DNA of 64,000 nucleotides, taken from positions 31,935,540 through 31,999,539 of the forward strand of contig NC_091134.1 in the NCBI RefSeq assembly GCF_041381155.1. The letters run 5' to 3'. Every line of letters begins with the position of its first letter. The first letter of the stretch is position 1. The translations under genes and the position numbers were made by a program. This stretch comes from Argopecten irradians (taxonomy: Eukaryota; Mollusca; Bivalvia; Pectinida; Pectinidae). Positions 10,994 to 23,808 of the stretch are shown one piece after another. The notes beneath the pieces are model-generated. The model was given only the letters and a program-made list of their open reading frames with translations, was not told the DNA's origin and made no database searches.

Positions 10994-13900
10994 TTAAAAT
11001 AATACTTGCTCAACATCCATCAGAGCCATGGCGGTAAACAGACCGCCGACCTGAACCCCAACGGACAGACAGTCTCCGAGTATATCACTGTCACTATGCA
11101 CTCGTGATCGGCATCTGGGGAATCATTTCAGAAATCATCAAAAAAAATCATAACACATAGACATTTTTTAAAAGTAATATATCCCTATATTAACAATTAC
11201 ATTTAGAAAAATTTCAACCTATGTCATATATGCATTGTCAAATGATGACAACATCACCAGCTAGTGACCAATGCAATCACTGTCTTTGATAGGAACAAAT
11301 GATATAGCGTATAAAATTAGCATATATCTATATAAATATACCTGATATCAATAACAGGATCTTACGAGTACTTATGTACACAACAACGACAGGTTTGACT
11401 GGTATTTTGAGATATTGAGGCCCAATGGGAACATTTCCAAACACTGCTTCATTCTGATATCATCAGTGTTTCAATATCAATGGACATATAGCCATTCAAT
11501 TTGCATTCAAAATAGTTTCTTAGTAGTTTCTTATAATGAACAAACACTATCTATGAAATCTTAGTGTCTACTTTAGACATATAAAAGAGTTGTGCATGTA
11601 CATGAACACATCATTTGTGTAAGAATATGTATTATTGTATTATTTATCTGAAATTTAAAGGCAACAGTCATTGACTGAAAGAAAATGAAAAAGCTATAAA
11701 GTGAAAATATGATTTGATAATTACTACAACTTTTTCTAAAATATATCAAGAATAATAGCTGTTCCCTCCAAAGTAACTGAAATAACAAATACACATGTAT
11801 ATGCATCCTTATAAATGGCTCCATCGATATCATCGATCATTCATCTATATCATGGCTCCATCATCTATCATTAGCTATATCTCATAACTTACTCAATATC
11901 GTAAATTAATGTTGTATGTTTATAAGCTATAATTCATAACTAAGTTATGTGTCTTAGCTTTACAATTTGCAAATAACTTTTTTAAATTTCTAATACAGAC
12001 TTGTACATGTATGTAAACTAGCTAGTAGCTAATATAAACCTGCATAAAACCAATTACTTTGTAATACACTTCATAATATAAGTATACAGCTTAAGAAAAC
12101 ATGAACCTATATTTGATAACAGGCACTTGGTATCATCATCACAGCACTAAAGCCCTTTAATGTTGACCTACATACCTACATGTACCAAGTAAGGAGCCAA
12201 TATCTATTCCCAGGCATCTCCAATTGTGTGTTCAGGAGCTGGTACCAAGTAGTACGGAGATAATAACTTTTATATACACATTGGAAACAGAAATGTTTAG
12301 GGTTAATAAACCTGAGATATAGCTCGGGTTTAAGTATATTTCTCTGACTGACTCTTATATGGGCTAATGGGTTTCTGTAACATGCTGTCTACCAAAAGAG
12401 GGAGTTCTCATTTAGTTTTTCAAAATAATTAATTTCAACTGATATTTTTTAAGCATTTATCTGCTACAAATCTTATTATTTGCAGATTTCATGTTACAAG
12501 TCACACATATTACAAAAATTTCCAAGTCTCTTCAGTAGGACTCAAACCATTATATTATATACAACGATGCACTTGCACTGACACCATATGCTATATGTGC
12601 ACGTGTCCATTAAGTACGTACAGAGTACCTTGATACTGCCTCAATATGGTACCCAGATATTTGTAATATCTTATAATTAATTGGTACTACATGTATGTAA
12701 TGTGCAGTTTTTTATTCATATATTGGTATATAAAAGTTTATCTTTATTTCCAGAAGTTTTGACACATAATCATACAACCAATAAGTTACATCCTTTCAAT
12801 TTTGTCAAGTGCTTGACCATCACAAGTGCTAGTACATGAACATCATAAATGATTAAGTTATAGAAAGTAATAAGGATAAAATTTCACCAAAGACTCGATA
12901 TGTGTAGTATAAAAGTCATGTGTATATTGATTGAAGCTGAAGAGTTCAATTCCAAAGAACTTTGACCCATTAAGTTACATAACAATCCTTCAATGTAACA
13001 CATGAGCTAGTTAACACAGCTTTAGCAGCTGGGATACTTTCCACTAAATTATAATGACCTATTTCCTGTGTCTCACTCTACCACAAGCACATGTATATGT
13101 ATATGTAGTGTGGATATCCGAAACAGCTTAAATATACTGTGATAATATCAACCCACATATTATAAACTGTAGCTTCTATTCCTATAGCTATAGCTTGAGA
13201 TATGTAGTTTTTTTTATTCTTAATGTTACCGCAAGCGAAATAAATATACTATCAATAATTATAACCAGATAATTATGGTATATTTGTATGCTTATTTAAT
13301 AACCCATCTTTAGTATCTAAGTTACAACAAGACTTCCATCAGCAATTAACGCAGATGGATATCCATGCATGGCCGAGCCAGCAGTCAATCTTCAGAGGTT
13401 TGATCTTCTTCAAATCTTTTTATAAAGTAATAAATTGCCAAAACTATTATAGGTCCCATAACGTTAAATACTCAATTTAGTAATTACAGGAAATTTGCAG
13501 TCCTTATCAAAATTATTTTTGACTTGGAATATACATTGTAATAATGTATATAATATTTATCACTGCATGGATAATCCACTATATGCATACATTCATAATA
13601 TAAATCTAAGAATAACTATCCATTTAACTATTCCAAATACCATTTTTTCTAAATAGCTAATTTTCATGGCACACTCACCTTTGGCTTTGTCCATCAAAGC
13701 CATTAGTTGTGACAGACTGACCATGATTATCTAGAGCTGGAGCTGAGGCATCCTCCAACGGACCAGGCACAGACGGATTTCCGTGGACTTGTGAGGTAAA
13801 TCCTCTTGTTACATTAATCTCAGTGTTATTGTTAATAGTCACCACTTTTTTGGGTTCTGGTGGAATCACAGCAGTTAAAGGAAACATTTTGGAATCTGCA

Positions 13901-14046
13901 GAATTTGTCTGCGTCTGAGGTGGAGGCGGTGAGATGCCGTTGATGTTGCTGACATGGGTCAATGTGACAGCAGTGTGACTAGGACTCCCCAGAGGTGGAG
14001 CTCTCTTTGGAGGGTCTTGAAGTATCACTTGACCGGTATTCATCAT
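10994..14046 (-). CDS. Small two-exon gene of unknown function, about 162 residues
   Basis: Proposed coding exons are 14046-13679 (ending CCAAAG then gtgagt) and 11114-10994 (after a ccccag acceptor, stop TAA at 10996-10994). The first exon ends in phase 2 and the second supplies the missing base, which supports the join. The protein starts MMNTGQVILQDPPKRAPPLG, is rich in Pro, Ser, Thr and Asn without hydrophobic segments, and ends in a compact stretch (LSVGVQVGGLFTAMAL). The first exon is clearer than the second: the second is short, GC-richer than its AT-rich surroundings, and also open in another phase. The start is the first in-frame ATG; a five-codon upstream ATG frame precedes it. I do not recognise the family. 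It looks like a nuclear or regulatory low-complexity protein, but that is only an impression. A further exon could exist. Confidence 0.5.
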
Positions 14047-14104
14047 TTCACATCGGCCAGTCAAGTCAAGAACTTGATCTCATGCTGGAATTTGTATATA
14101 ATAA
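14047..14104 (-). other. 5' untranslated part of the unknown gene's second exon
   Basis: A good acceptor (ttttgtgtttcag on the minus strand, ending at 14105) starts this exon. The stretch holds an upstream ATG that closes after five codons, so the main start is taken at 14046. Confidence 0.5.
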
Positions 14105-14933
14105 CTGAAACACAAAAATATACAACACTTAAAACTTTACATGAGCACAGCTATAGTGCAATACAAATCAAAAGGTTGTCACTTAAATTTGTACAGATCT
14201 CAAGAGCAGAAATTTATGAACTACAGAAACAAAATAGAATGAAAGATTTAAAAAAAAATAGACTAACAGATAAGACTGAGTGACTTGTAAACACATGTAT
14301 ATATACTCTTTATATGCATCATCCATGGGTATGTTTTTCTATTAATATCTTTACAGTTATCTCAGAGTTTGCGTTTACACTGTCCCCATGGCATATCCTT
14401 TTAAAGCACAGATTATGAAAAGGCCTCCATTTTTTTCTGAAAGTCCATTAAAATTATAGGCATAGAAGGAGTGAGGGACCTCATTTTATTTGAGTATAGG
14501 ATCCCATTTGATATGGTACAAAACCATACATCTGTGTTGTTTTGGGGTTATTAAAATGAGAAAACTGCAAGTTAACATTGCAAATCAATAACAAAAACAT
14601 CACTTCTCTAAGCCTATACAAGGTAAACAGTAATCCTGTGACTGGATCGATGTGTGTATTGTAGCAGAGGCACAAACCTACATGTAGGCCTATTAGTTTT
14701 CTATTTTGCCTTACACAAGTCTCTTGTTCCCCAAATCGGGTATTCGCCATAGACAATACAAAGTACCAACTTTAGTCTTATATCAGAAAAGTTCACTGTT
14801 GTGGGAGGAGCCCCCATAGGGCTTCACTTAGATTTCGTCAACAATGTCAAATTCCTCTGCACAAACGAAACAATAACAATGCCAATCTCGACTGAATAAA
14901 ACACTTGCATCGATAACAAAAGTTGTCATTTAC

Positions 14934-15110
14934 CTCTTTTGGAAACCAATGGTTAAGACTATGAAATAGAGAGCGTAGATCAACGTATAACACTTCCCAA
15001 AAGTTTTCTTTTTCACACTTGACTCTCAGCTGACACCTGTCGTAACGCTGGCCTCCATCTTGGTTTGATATGCGCAAGTTATATGCGCAGAGGAATTTTG
15101 GTCGGGATGA
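14934..15110 (-). other. Probable first, untranslated exon of the unknown gene
   Basis: This is a GC- and CpG-richer island in AT-rich DNA, with a donor at 14933 (AAAGAG then gtaaatg on the minus strand) and a YY1-like start-site motif at its upstream side. The exact transcription start is not visible. The minus-strand open frame across it (15167-14847) runs past the donor and is probably not translated. Confidence 0.45.
15050..15063 (-). promoter_or_regulatory. YY1-like start-site motif
   Basis: The minus strand reads CCAAGATGGAGGCC, one base from the YY1 core AAGATGGCGGC that often sits just downstream of animal transcription starts. It lies inside the CpG-richer patch 15000-15150 and upstream of a plausible donor, which together suggest a TATA-less promoter. 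Confidence 0.5.
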
Positions 15111-18100
15111 CATTTTGTCCCGCCGCCAGATTGCGCACATGACCACTAAAAATTTATAACTTTGCATAGGTAACAGTCCGAAATTAGGCTACCACCCTAT
15201 AAGCTTGTTGACATTTAAGTTGTCAAAGGGTTTAGGTATGTAATATTATTTACAAAAAAAGCACATGCAAAAATAATAAAAAATTGGTGTGATTGGAAAA
15301 AAAAACTTGTGTCGGTGCAAATTATTTTGCAAATTCAATTTCATCAACAACAAATATTGATATGGAGATAAAGAGAAAACTGGAAAGCAAAAAAAAAGAG
15401 GAGTAGATCACGTCTTACACCCTGACATTCATAGGAATTGAATCTACAATATATATAATACGTGTCGTAGGCTCTTTGAGTACATCATGATAAGAACAAG
15501 TTTACTATATATCGGTTGTCATTTGTAATACATCGTCACATTCAACACCGAGATAGATGTAAGCAGAAACTTATATACATGTAACATAGAGATTGGAAAC
15601 TCTTTCTTTGTCTTTGTTGACAGGCAGAGGGACCTCCGGTTTATAAGCATTTTGCCTTGGCCAACTACTTTTAAGTATATTCATTCAAACATGATATTTT
15701 TGCATCAAAACAAAGTTTAAACACTATATCATGGTTTGATGATATCAGTTTTCCCGATTGATGTTTTAATATGATTTTTGAAAGCACGAAATAAGCATTT
15801 TTACCTGGTTTTTCGAAAATCAGTCATTCAAAACCGGAAGTGCATTTTCTTTTATTAATAAATAAGTTAAAATATAATTTTATCTATCCAAAATAGTACT
15901 CAAACCATCTGAAATTTACTGAACATTTACAACATATCAAAGTTATTCTTTTATATTCAACTATTTAAGAGTTTATCTAAAAACCCATAAGCACATACAG
16001 AGGTACATATCTGCCGATCGTAAAATTGGAGGAGTTGCCAATCTCTATGTTTATATGTTTCTGATGTAAGGTATGATTTGTTCTGGCCAAAACAAGAATG
16101 ATTTCCTTTTGTGTAGGTTTTTATGTTAGGCCTAGTTCGAAAAATAAAAATTGAGGTTTTACGCCGTTTCGTCGGAGGCCTAAACTTCACAACATGTAGT
16201 TGGTCCAAAGTGGCTAAATATTGATCATTAATTAAATATACGCATCTGATATTGTGAAGATTCATAAAACAATGAGAACAATAAAGAGTCAAAATAAAAT
16301 CCAATAAAAGAACAAAGAATAGATGACATATGATACGTAGTTACTTCCACGCGTCACATGTGCGCTATGTCTGTTTGAGTTGCCTCCCTTCTTGCAGTCA
16401 AAATTTCTTATTTCCTAGGCATGCTGCATAAACTACCAATGTATCTTCTCTCTTTTTAGAAAAAAAAAATATCATCACTCTGATTGAGTCAGACTACAAT
16501 GTTAGGCGAAGATTTTTTGTTGTTCAAGAAAGCTTTTTCGAAATATCAGTGAAAATTATTCATGGTTTTGTTGTTTGTACTTTTGTTATTATTGAATGTA
16601 TCGCTGCCCTTCCTTTATGTATTCTATTGCGACATATTTACTTTTGACAAAATTTTAAAATTCACTTTCCTAAGTGACGAGTTTAAAAATTGTCATTTTG
16701 TTAGGATATTCCATTACACAACATGGCGTTATGCAAGGAGACCCACTTTAACTGTAGAAATGATAATCGTATACAATATTTTATACGATTTGTGTGCTTT
16801 CCTATAGATCTACATACATTTAATATTTTGTGGGAACATGAGTTTATTTGAGGTGATCTATGATACAAGCGCTAATATAAAATCAATCTGGTTACATATA
16901 TAATACATGTACATTGTATGTTCACACGTAGTCACCCCCTTTTAACACTTCTCAAATAATTCTATAATTCTCCAATATTTGAATTTCAGCATTGATACAT
17001 GTATATACGCGTTAATGATGTCATGAAGGTCTGAAAATGTTAGCGATAGTAAATTATCTTACTAATTGTTTTAAATATATTTCTAATTTATCATACAGGT
17101 TAATACAACGCACAATTTATATTCAAAACGGGATATTGATTATTTTCTATCAAATTTTATTTTAGAGTCAATCTACTGAATATATCGATAATACCATATT
17201 TGTATAACAGATAGAGTGTCTCAGTATTAAGGTGTTATGAACTTAGACGATATTTAAAACTACTTGAGAAGTTGCACTATCTCTGGGACTGCCTGACAGA
17301 GGATATAACCTCTTCAGTCATATCATGTACGATAACGACGCCGTGAGTATACAGACACCTGGAGATATCACACCCTAGGGTCAGGTCCCCGGGGGTCAGG
17401 TCGCCAGGGAACCGGACCAAAGGGTTAGCCCCCAGAGGTCAGGTTCCGGAGGGGTTGGTTTACAGTCTAAGATGCTGCTGAAGAAAAATTCATCCAACCT
17501 GTCCCTCAGCATTGCAAGAGGCGAGTTATATAATATGATCTAATTCCTTAGAACAATATACCTGTACGATAGGACATCGAAAATATCAATTTTGGTAAAA
17601 CGACTGTTATGCTATAGCCTATATAACCTTTACAAAAATGCTTTGCATGCAAGTTTTCATGTTAATTTATACAATATTAAATGTATATTGGCATGGGAAT
17701 GCTTAGATTGTAACTTACCCATCTCCGATTTCAAAATTTTATTTGTAACTCCACTGATATATATCATACATTATATTTACAGAAAGGCGTTAACAAATAA
17801 TAAAATATCTATTCTAGCTGTCATTTTTAAAAAGCTATTTTCATGCAAAGAAATTGCATTCTTTGAATCTTTATGAGTTTTTTTTAAACTTTGTTTTATT
17901 TCCACAACGATCCTATTCTGTTATCGGTGATGAGGGTAAAATATAGTACAGAGAAGCGCACAGCCTTATCTGCATAGCCCCTGGTTATCAGTCAAAACGA
18001 CCAATATCGGCACTGGCGTTATCTAGATTACCTCCCTTTGGTACCTATAAGTATACCATTGGAGGAAATGTCATAATACGGTACAGACGCCTATTCATTC

Positions 18101-18130
18101 AGTCGTGATTACAATTCAGAGTAAACTGAA
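15111..18130. other. Intergenic region between divergent genes
   Basis: It separates the minus-strand unknown gene from the plus-strand DUF3504 gene, so the two are divergent. It is mostly AT-rich. A GC-richer patch at 17280-17520 contains local direct repeats of ggtcaggt (17380-17450). Open frames at 15957-16304, 16562-16807 and 17592-17876 look like chance. No RNA gene was seen. Confidence 0.5.
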
Positions 18131-21100
18131 ATGGAAAAAGTTGATGAAAATAGGGAAAATGACTCTGACGATGAATCATTGACTATTGACAGTGACGATG
18201 AACTTGTTGACGATTCCACAGAGGGGAGTGTGACATCTGAAACTCTTCGTCTATGGCCTGTGGTTACAAGTGCGCGAAAGGAACAAGTTCTGCCAAACTT
18301 TACCGGCATCAGTAACTGTTCCAGCTATGGCGGACCAGAAGCGGATGATGCTCTTGGAATCAACATGGAAAACCGAAATACCCAACGGAAGACAGATACA
18401 GATATTCGGATCCTAATAGCATACCTCCGGTCTCTCAACGACTCACGACCCCCGGAGACGATTCCTCCTATAGAACTAGACAGGTATTTATCGAACTTCT
18501 TCACCATTGTAAAGAAACATGATGGCAATGATTACGAGCCGGCCAGTCTGAGGGGAATGCTTTGTAGCGTGGAGCGTTATCTGAAAATGAAATGTTACCA
18601 AGCATCTGTCACTAGAGATATTGTTTTTGTGAATACGAGACATGCTTTGAAATACAAGCAGCAGCGGTTACGGGAACTAGGCAAGGGCAGCAAGAAAACC
18701 AACGAACCTTTTGGCAAAGTGACCTTGGAGAAGGTCAACCAATTGTTCATGGCGCACGAGATGGGTCCGTACACACCAATGTCCATTATTAACAGTATGT
18801 GTTTCATGTTCATTGTCCACTTCCGGTTGCGGAAGGCAATAGACCACAAGAACTTGGTTTGGGGAGACATCAAGCTCCGGGCGGATCAAAGCGGTAAAGA
18901 GTACATCCTGTACGAGCCTTTAGTGAGCCGCGGACAGCTCGATGGCACCAACTCAACCTCAACTACTCAACCAACTACCGCAAGCACCACAAACGCCATG
19001 AACGCGACAAAACCTGAGCAAAGCCGTACGTCGTACATGAAGCTCTGTATATGGGCCCAGCCGGAAGTTCCTGAACGAGATCCAGTCGGAATCTATAAAC
19101 TTTACAGTCAGAAACGTCCCCCGAATATGCAACATGACAACTCGCCATTTTACCTCGGTATTACCACCCTTCACCCGTCTCCTGTACAGGCATGGTATAG
19201 GACATGTGCCATGGGGGTTAATAAACTCAGTGATCTTGTCCGTATGATCCGGGACATCACAGGACTCCCTCGGGCCGCACTAAATCCCCCGGCCGAGTCC
19301 CTTTTATCCGAGAGTTACACGACTCATCTCCCTTCCTCTTCCGGGACATCGTATAACACCACCAATTGTTCATCACCGGAAGCTGACAGAGACATCTACA
19401 TGCCTTCACATTTTCATAATTCAAACAGAGAGTCCCCTCAGATTGAGACAAATACGTCGATATATAATACCCACATAGAGGACAGAGTCAAAGAAGAGCC
19501 CAGTGAAAGTGGACAACCATTGGTTACCACCCGAATCGACGCCTTGTCCCGAAGGGAGGGACAAAACGCCAAGCTACAGCAAATTCAGCTTCCCGCCACG
19601 CACTCCGCTGAGCACAACTGGAGCAACTCCACTTACAGTGACGTGCGGTCTACACCGGACACGCCCCAGCCAACTGTCAGTACACACGGTGAGTACAGCT
19701 TCTGTATCGAACAATAAAACATTTGGTACATCGTATTTAATGTCAATATGAATGCAATAGCTGTGTTAGATGACTAGATTTGCGCCCATAAAGACATAAT
19801 AATTATTTATCTCAAACTCAAACAGCAATTATATGATATAGCCAATAAATGCATTTTACGAAGCATTTTATTTTGAAATTCGCATGCATATAGTATACGC
19901 TTAAAATCCGTTTTCTCGTTTTTGTAAAAAAAAAAAGGCACACGATTAATACACTGTATTTTGTTTTATATAAAAATAATGCATATAATGCAATAGTCCG
20001 CTAAACCTGCCTATATTGTTAGGCTTTTCTTTTTTTATTTTTATTTTTTGCCTAATATGTATTAGGCAAAAATTAATTTAAAAAAAGCCTAATAATATAG
20101 GCAGGTTTAGCGGACTAATAATACAAACCTTCGATGCTGTGCTGATGATTAACAAAAAGCCACTATGACTTCGTTCACCATAAAGATCCTCTGAACGTTT
20201 GATTAGCTGATTAGCGAAAAGGACTATACTAAACTGGTGCTGATTTAGATGGAGCTAATGCGGCACCCTGTCTTAAGGTCAAATAAGTTTGCTTCAATAT
20301 AAAGTGAAGCTAATTTGCGGATCGACATTATAAAAATCAGCAAAAACAAACATGTACTTATCGAGTGATAGTTTACATATAAAAATATTACTTTTCAAAA
20401 TTATTGAGAACTTGATTGCTCACTGTTAACCAACATATTTTCGCGCGAGATTTAATTTCAATGTCAGAGAAACAGACACTTCATTCGCAAAAATCTCCCA
20501 ACAATCAAAAACTCGAAAAATAAAATCGATAAGAAAATAAGGTTTATACTAAATTTGTTTTTCATTTGTTGAATTGTCAACTTTTTCTATCATTAAGTAT
20601 ACTATTTCTTTATTAACGTTTATGTTTTACATGCACTGATATTAGTTTGAATTAAAAGTAGTTTCAATGTGGATACGGCGAACCTTGAGAACGACATTTA
20701 TCTAAATTCTCCCAAATAATGTTTGAAGCAATGCAAGTCGAATTTTCTTTGTTGTTCCATTTTCTCAACAAAGTCCATTTTTAATGTGCACTTGTTTGTA
20801 TGCGTATGCTTATTTTTCATTTCTTCTTTTTTCCTCTTTGAAAAAAGAAAAAAGAAAAAGATAGTGACCAGAGTACGATTTTTGTCAGTTTTAAAATATC
20901 AGTTGAAGATATCTATCTTTATGTTCTACTTCGATATCGCCCACATTGAAATGATGTAATGTAGGTCGCCATATTCTTAACGTTTATCTAAATATTTCAG
21001 CAAAGTTTCAATTAACATATGGACATGGATTGTATTATAAGATATGAAATATGGTAAACAAATTGTATAATGTATATATGCACAAAAGCATATAACTGTA

Positions 21101-23150
21101 GAATATTTTCTCTGCGAAAATCTGTAATATTGAATATTTCCCGTAAAGCTGTCAGGGCACTTACGGAAAAATTATCAAATTCTATTTCTGAGTGATATCT
21201 AAACAATCAACGTCATATCGCCCCACCTTGTGGTTTTGAGGGTTTGAGGAGAGACGAGCGCGAGATGAGATTGTCCTCATGTGCTCTCGTGCCCTGGATG
21301 GTATCGGACTGCCTGATAACCCGTTTCCGACGTTCTGAGAACTTTAGAAGCTGTTGGATATATCAAGGACAGTGTCCTAATATAGATTGGGAGATATGAC
21401 ACAAGTCTAACGACACACTTTTCGGGCTTTCACGATAACGTGGTTATGTATTGTCACAAGAACGCATGGACAAGTAGTGTTAATACCATAGATAGAAATT
21501 TTAGGTCACAAGATACACATTTTGTCAGAAATACGTATTTCTATATCAATATTATCATTTTAATATAAGATATTATTATAATTCCGTTATTTTTGGAATT
21601 TGTGTATTGACATTAATACTATTTTGTTGGATTTTTCGACGAAAATTGCACATTATTTGGTTCTTTTATCTTTTAAGATAATTCTGCGTCGTTGGATGAC
21701 CCTGTAATGGCGGGCATTGAGGGAGAGCAGACCAAATTCCGGGAAATGTTACAAACAATAGATCCCGAGAGCTTGGAAATATTCGGAGCGTGGCTGAAGC
21801 GGATCCGGATATTTCGGAACCAACAAACAGGTTGTCTGTTAATGTAGGAAAGAAATGTTTGTGAATTGGTGATTTGGATAATGAAAAAGGCTCATATTTA
21901 GTCATTCGCCTGTGCACCAAGACATAAAAAATGACTGTACATATATACTGTACATGGCCTAATCATTAGATACAGTCAAACCTGTCATAGCGACCAACTG
22001 TATATTACGACCATCTGTCATGACGAACGTTTTAATATTACCCAACGCGTTTTAACTATATAATTACTAAATAGGGCAGTTGAAAACTTGGTGAAAATAA
22101 ACTTATTATATATTTTCTACAGGTGAAATCCAATGTGAGGAAGACGACACTTCCACTACCAAACCAAACAATAATGACGTCAAGCGCGCTGACGTCACGC
22201 AGTCCAGCATTACGCTGAACATCACACTGTCACCAGGCGCTATGTCAGGTGAAGGCCCTGTCACGGTGACCGCCTCCACAGTCAACCGGAAATGTCCTCC
22301 GGTCGTGACACCACCTCAGAAGAGCACAAATATAAAGACAAATGTTGTAGAGCCGCTGGACATCACGAACACGCCCCGCCCGACAGGTCCAGGTACAATC
22401 AATACCACCAACCAACCACCAATTGCAGAAAAAACAACATGGCCCTGTCCCTCAAATAAACGGAAGCGGTATGCCTCAAGTGATTCTGTAAATGGACCGC
22501 CCGGCAAACTAAACAGGCAATGCTTCACAACCGGAAGTCGTTCGGCGTATGCGGGTGTAAGTGATAGCGGCGAAACCGGAACTTCCCTACAAGGTCACCA
22601 GCCTGACAACTTCCTATCAAACAGAAACTCTGATGTGGGTGGAGCTGTAACCCAGACAAACGAAAGTATAACGAACAGTAACCCGATGAATATGTCAGCA
22701 ACTGATAGTCCTCGGCGATCTCCGTCAATTTCTCCCGGTGATACGCACACCACCTCCCACACTGTAACAAGGAGCATGGTGGAAAATACAATATCTGTGG
22801 TACAGCCATGTCTCACCACTTCCGGTTTATCAACTTCCGCTGTCCAGATGCCGACGCCATCTATTCCACAGGCGCATACATCTGTTTCCCAGCGTCTGGG
22901 CTGTAATACCGGTGCCCGTGACCTCAGTATGTTTTTACCCATGCCTCTACCGTATCCGGGACAAATCCCAACCATCATGGCCAACCGGATGCTTCACAAT
23001 CCAGCTATGTTGGCTTCTTTTGCCAACTCGCACATGCCGGTGTCTGCGCATGCGGGGTACCTGCCGCACAGCAGTTTATACAATTCAATAAATAGAGGTG
23101 ACAGCACGGTAACAAATACTTCAACAGCTACCTCTGACTCAATAGATTAG
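18131..23150 (+). CDS. Crypton-derived DUF3504 domain protein, about 912 residues
   Basis: Three exons are proposed: 18131-19688, 21678-21830 and 22123-23150. All borders are GT/AG and all joins are phase 1, giving one continuous frame of 913 codons. Residues about 1-35 are acidic. Residues about 83-380 match DUF3504, the Crypton tyrosine-recombinase remnant shared by ZMYM2/3/4, QRICH1 and long KCTD1: landmarks are RLRKAIDHKNLVWGDIKL, VGIYKLYSQKRP, NSPFYLG and MGVNKLSDLVRMI. The H-x-x-R and tyrosine end of a working recombinase is absent, so it cannot be an active enzyme. No MYM fingers or BTB domain occur in these exons. Residues 450-456 hold a SUMO-type VKEE site. The last exon is Ser/Thr/Pro-rich, with a basic NKRKR that may be a nuclear signal. 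A nuclear regulatory role is inferred from relatives. Exon 2 could be skipped without breaking the frame. Convergent with PRDM13. Confidence 0.85.
19994..20117. repeat. 124-bp foldback (MITE-like) in intron 1 of the DUF3504 gene
   Basis: The ends are inverted copies: tagtccgctaaacctgccta on the left matches the right end read backwards, with about 35 bp paired and one mismatch near the inside. A smaller palindrome (tgcctaatatgtattaggca) sits in the centre. TA at each outer edge fits a TA-target element of the Tc1/mariner kind, though a target duplication cannot be told from the repeat itself. Confidence 0.8.
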
Positions 23151-23366
23151 TTCAAGCCGTACGTGACTGTAATGAATTCTGTGTGTGCATATCACAGAGT
23201 TCTCTCTTTATGATAGTAATTGATTGTTAGGTCATTAATGACGTCAGTGACATTACACTCACAAACATGAAAGACATTCCAAGAAAAAAATAGAGAAAAC
23301 TCGGTAATATTGATATACAGAAAACTTCCGAAATTCCACAAGGTTAGATTCATTGTATGTTTCACG

Positions 23367-23372
23367 AATAAA
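23367..23372 (+). terminator. Candidate poly(A) signal of the DUF3504 gene
   Basis: AATAAA 217 bases after the stop at 23150, the first clear plus-strand signal. Confidence 0.45.
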
Positions 23373-23623
23373 ATATTTAACATCTAATGCCTTTTGTTTT
23401 CATGAATTGGTAGCAAACTTTAGGACGATTTCGATCTTTTTTTGCAGTTTGGTTTCTAAGTTTCTGGTCACCAAGAATAATATATTGTACCTCGTTCTCC
23501 CAAGGCTTGGATTCATGTGTACATATATTCCGTAAAACGTTTTTATAAACATACATTTAGCTCATAGAAAACATTTTCCATAAAGGTTTTTAACAAACAA
23601 TAAACAAATACTTTAAAATAACG

Positions 23624-23629
23624 TTTATT
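23624..23629 (-). terminator. Candidate poly(A) signal of PRDM13
   Basis: AATAAA on the minus strand (TTTATT on plus), 180 bases beyond the stop at 23809. The two convergent signals would leave the transcripts almost non-overlapping. Confidence 0.45.
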
Positions 23630-23808
23630 TATAACTGGTATATTATTATAATATTACAATACTTATGTACATATAATTTGCGTAGTTTTAAAAGGATAAT
23701 ACATGGTATACAAGTATAAGTACAGTTCTGGGCACTTTGTAAAATGGAAGGAAATCTTTATCACAAGTAATGTCACATTAAAGCTGAAAAACTATTGAGG
23801 CTAAACAT

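Larger units (their letters stand above)
23151..23808. other. Shared 3' region of two convergent genes
   Basis: Both stop codons face each other across 658 bp. This AT-rich stretch should hold both 3' untranslated regions. Candidate poly(A) signals are listed separately. Confidence 0.6.

Noticed and set aside
13331-13415. Possible plus-strand exon (words such as HQQLTQMDIHAWPS)
   Set aside because: The putative acceptor lacks a pyrimidine tract, no neighbouring exon in phase was found, and it lies inside the intron of a minus-strand gene.
14847-15167. 106-codon minus-strand frame over the CpG-rich patch
   Set aside because: It overlaps the likely promoter and untranslated first exon, runs through a good donor site and has no recognisable content.
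16562-16807. Hydrophobic 81-codon plus-strand frame
   Set aside because: Composition fits T-rich chance sequence; there is no signal-peptide continuation, splice context or conserved motif.
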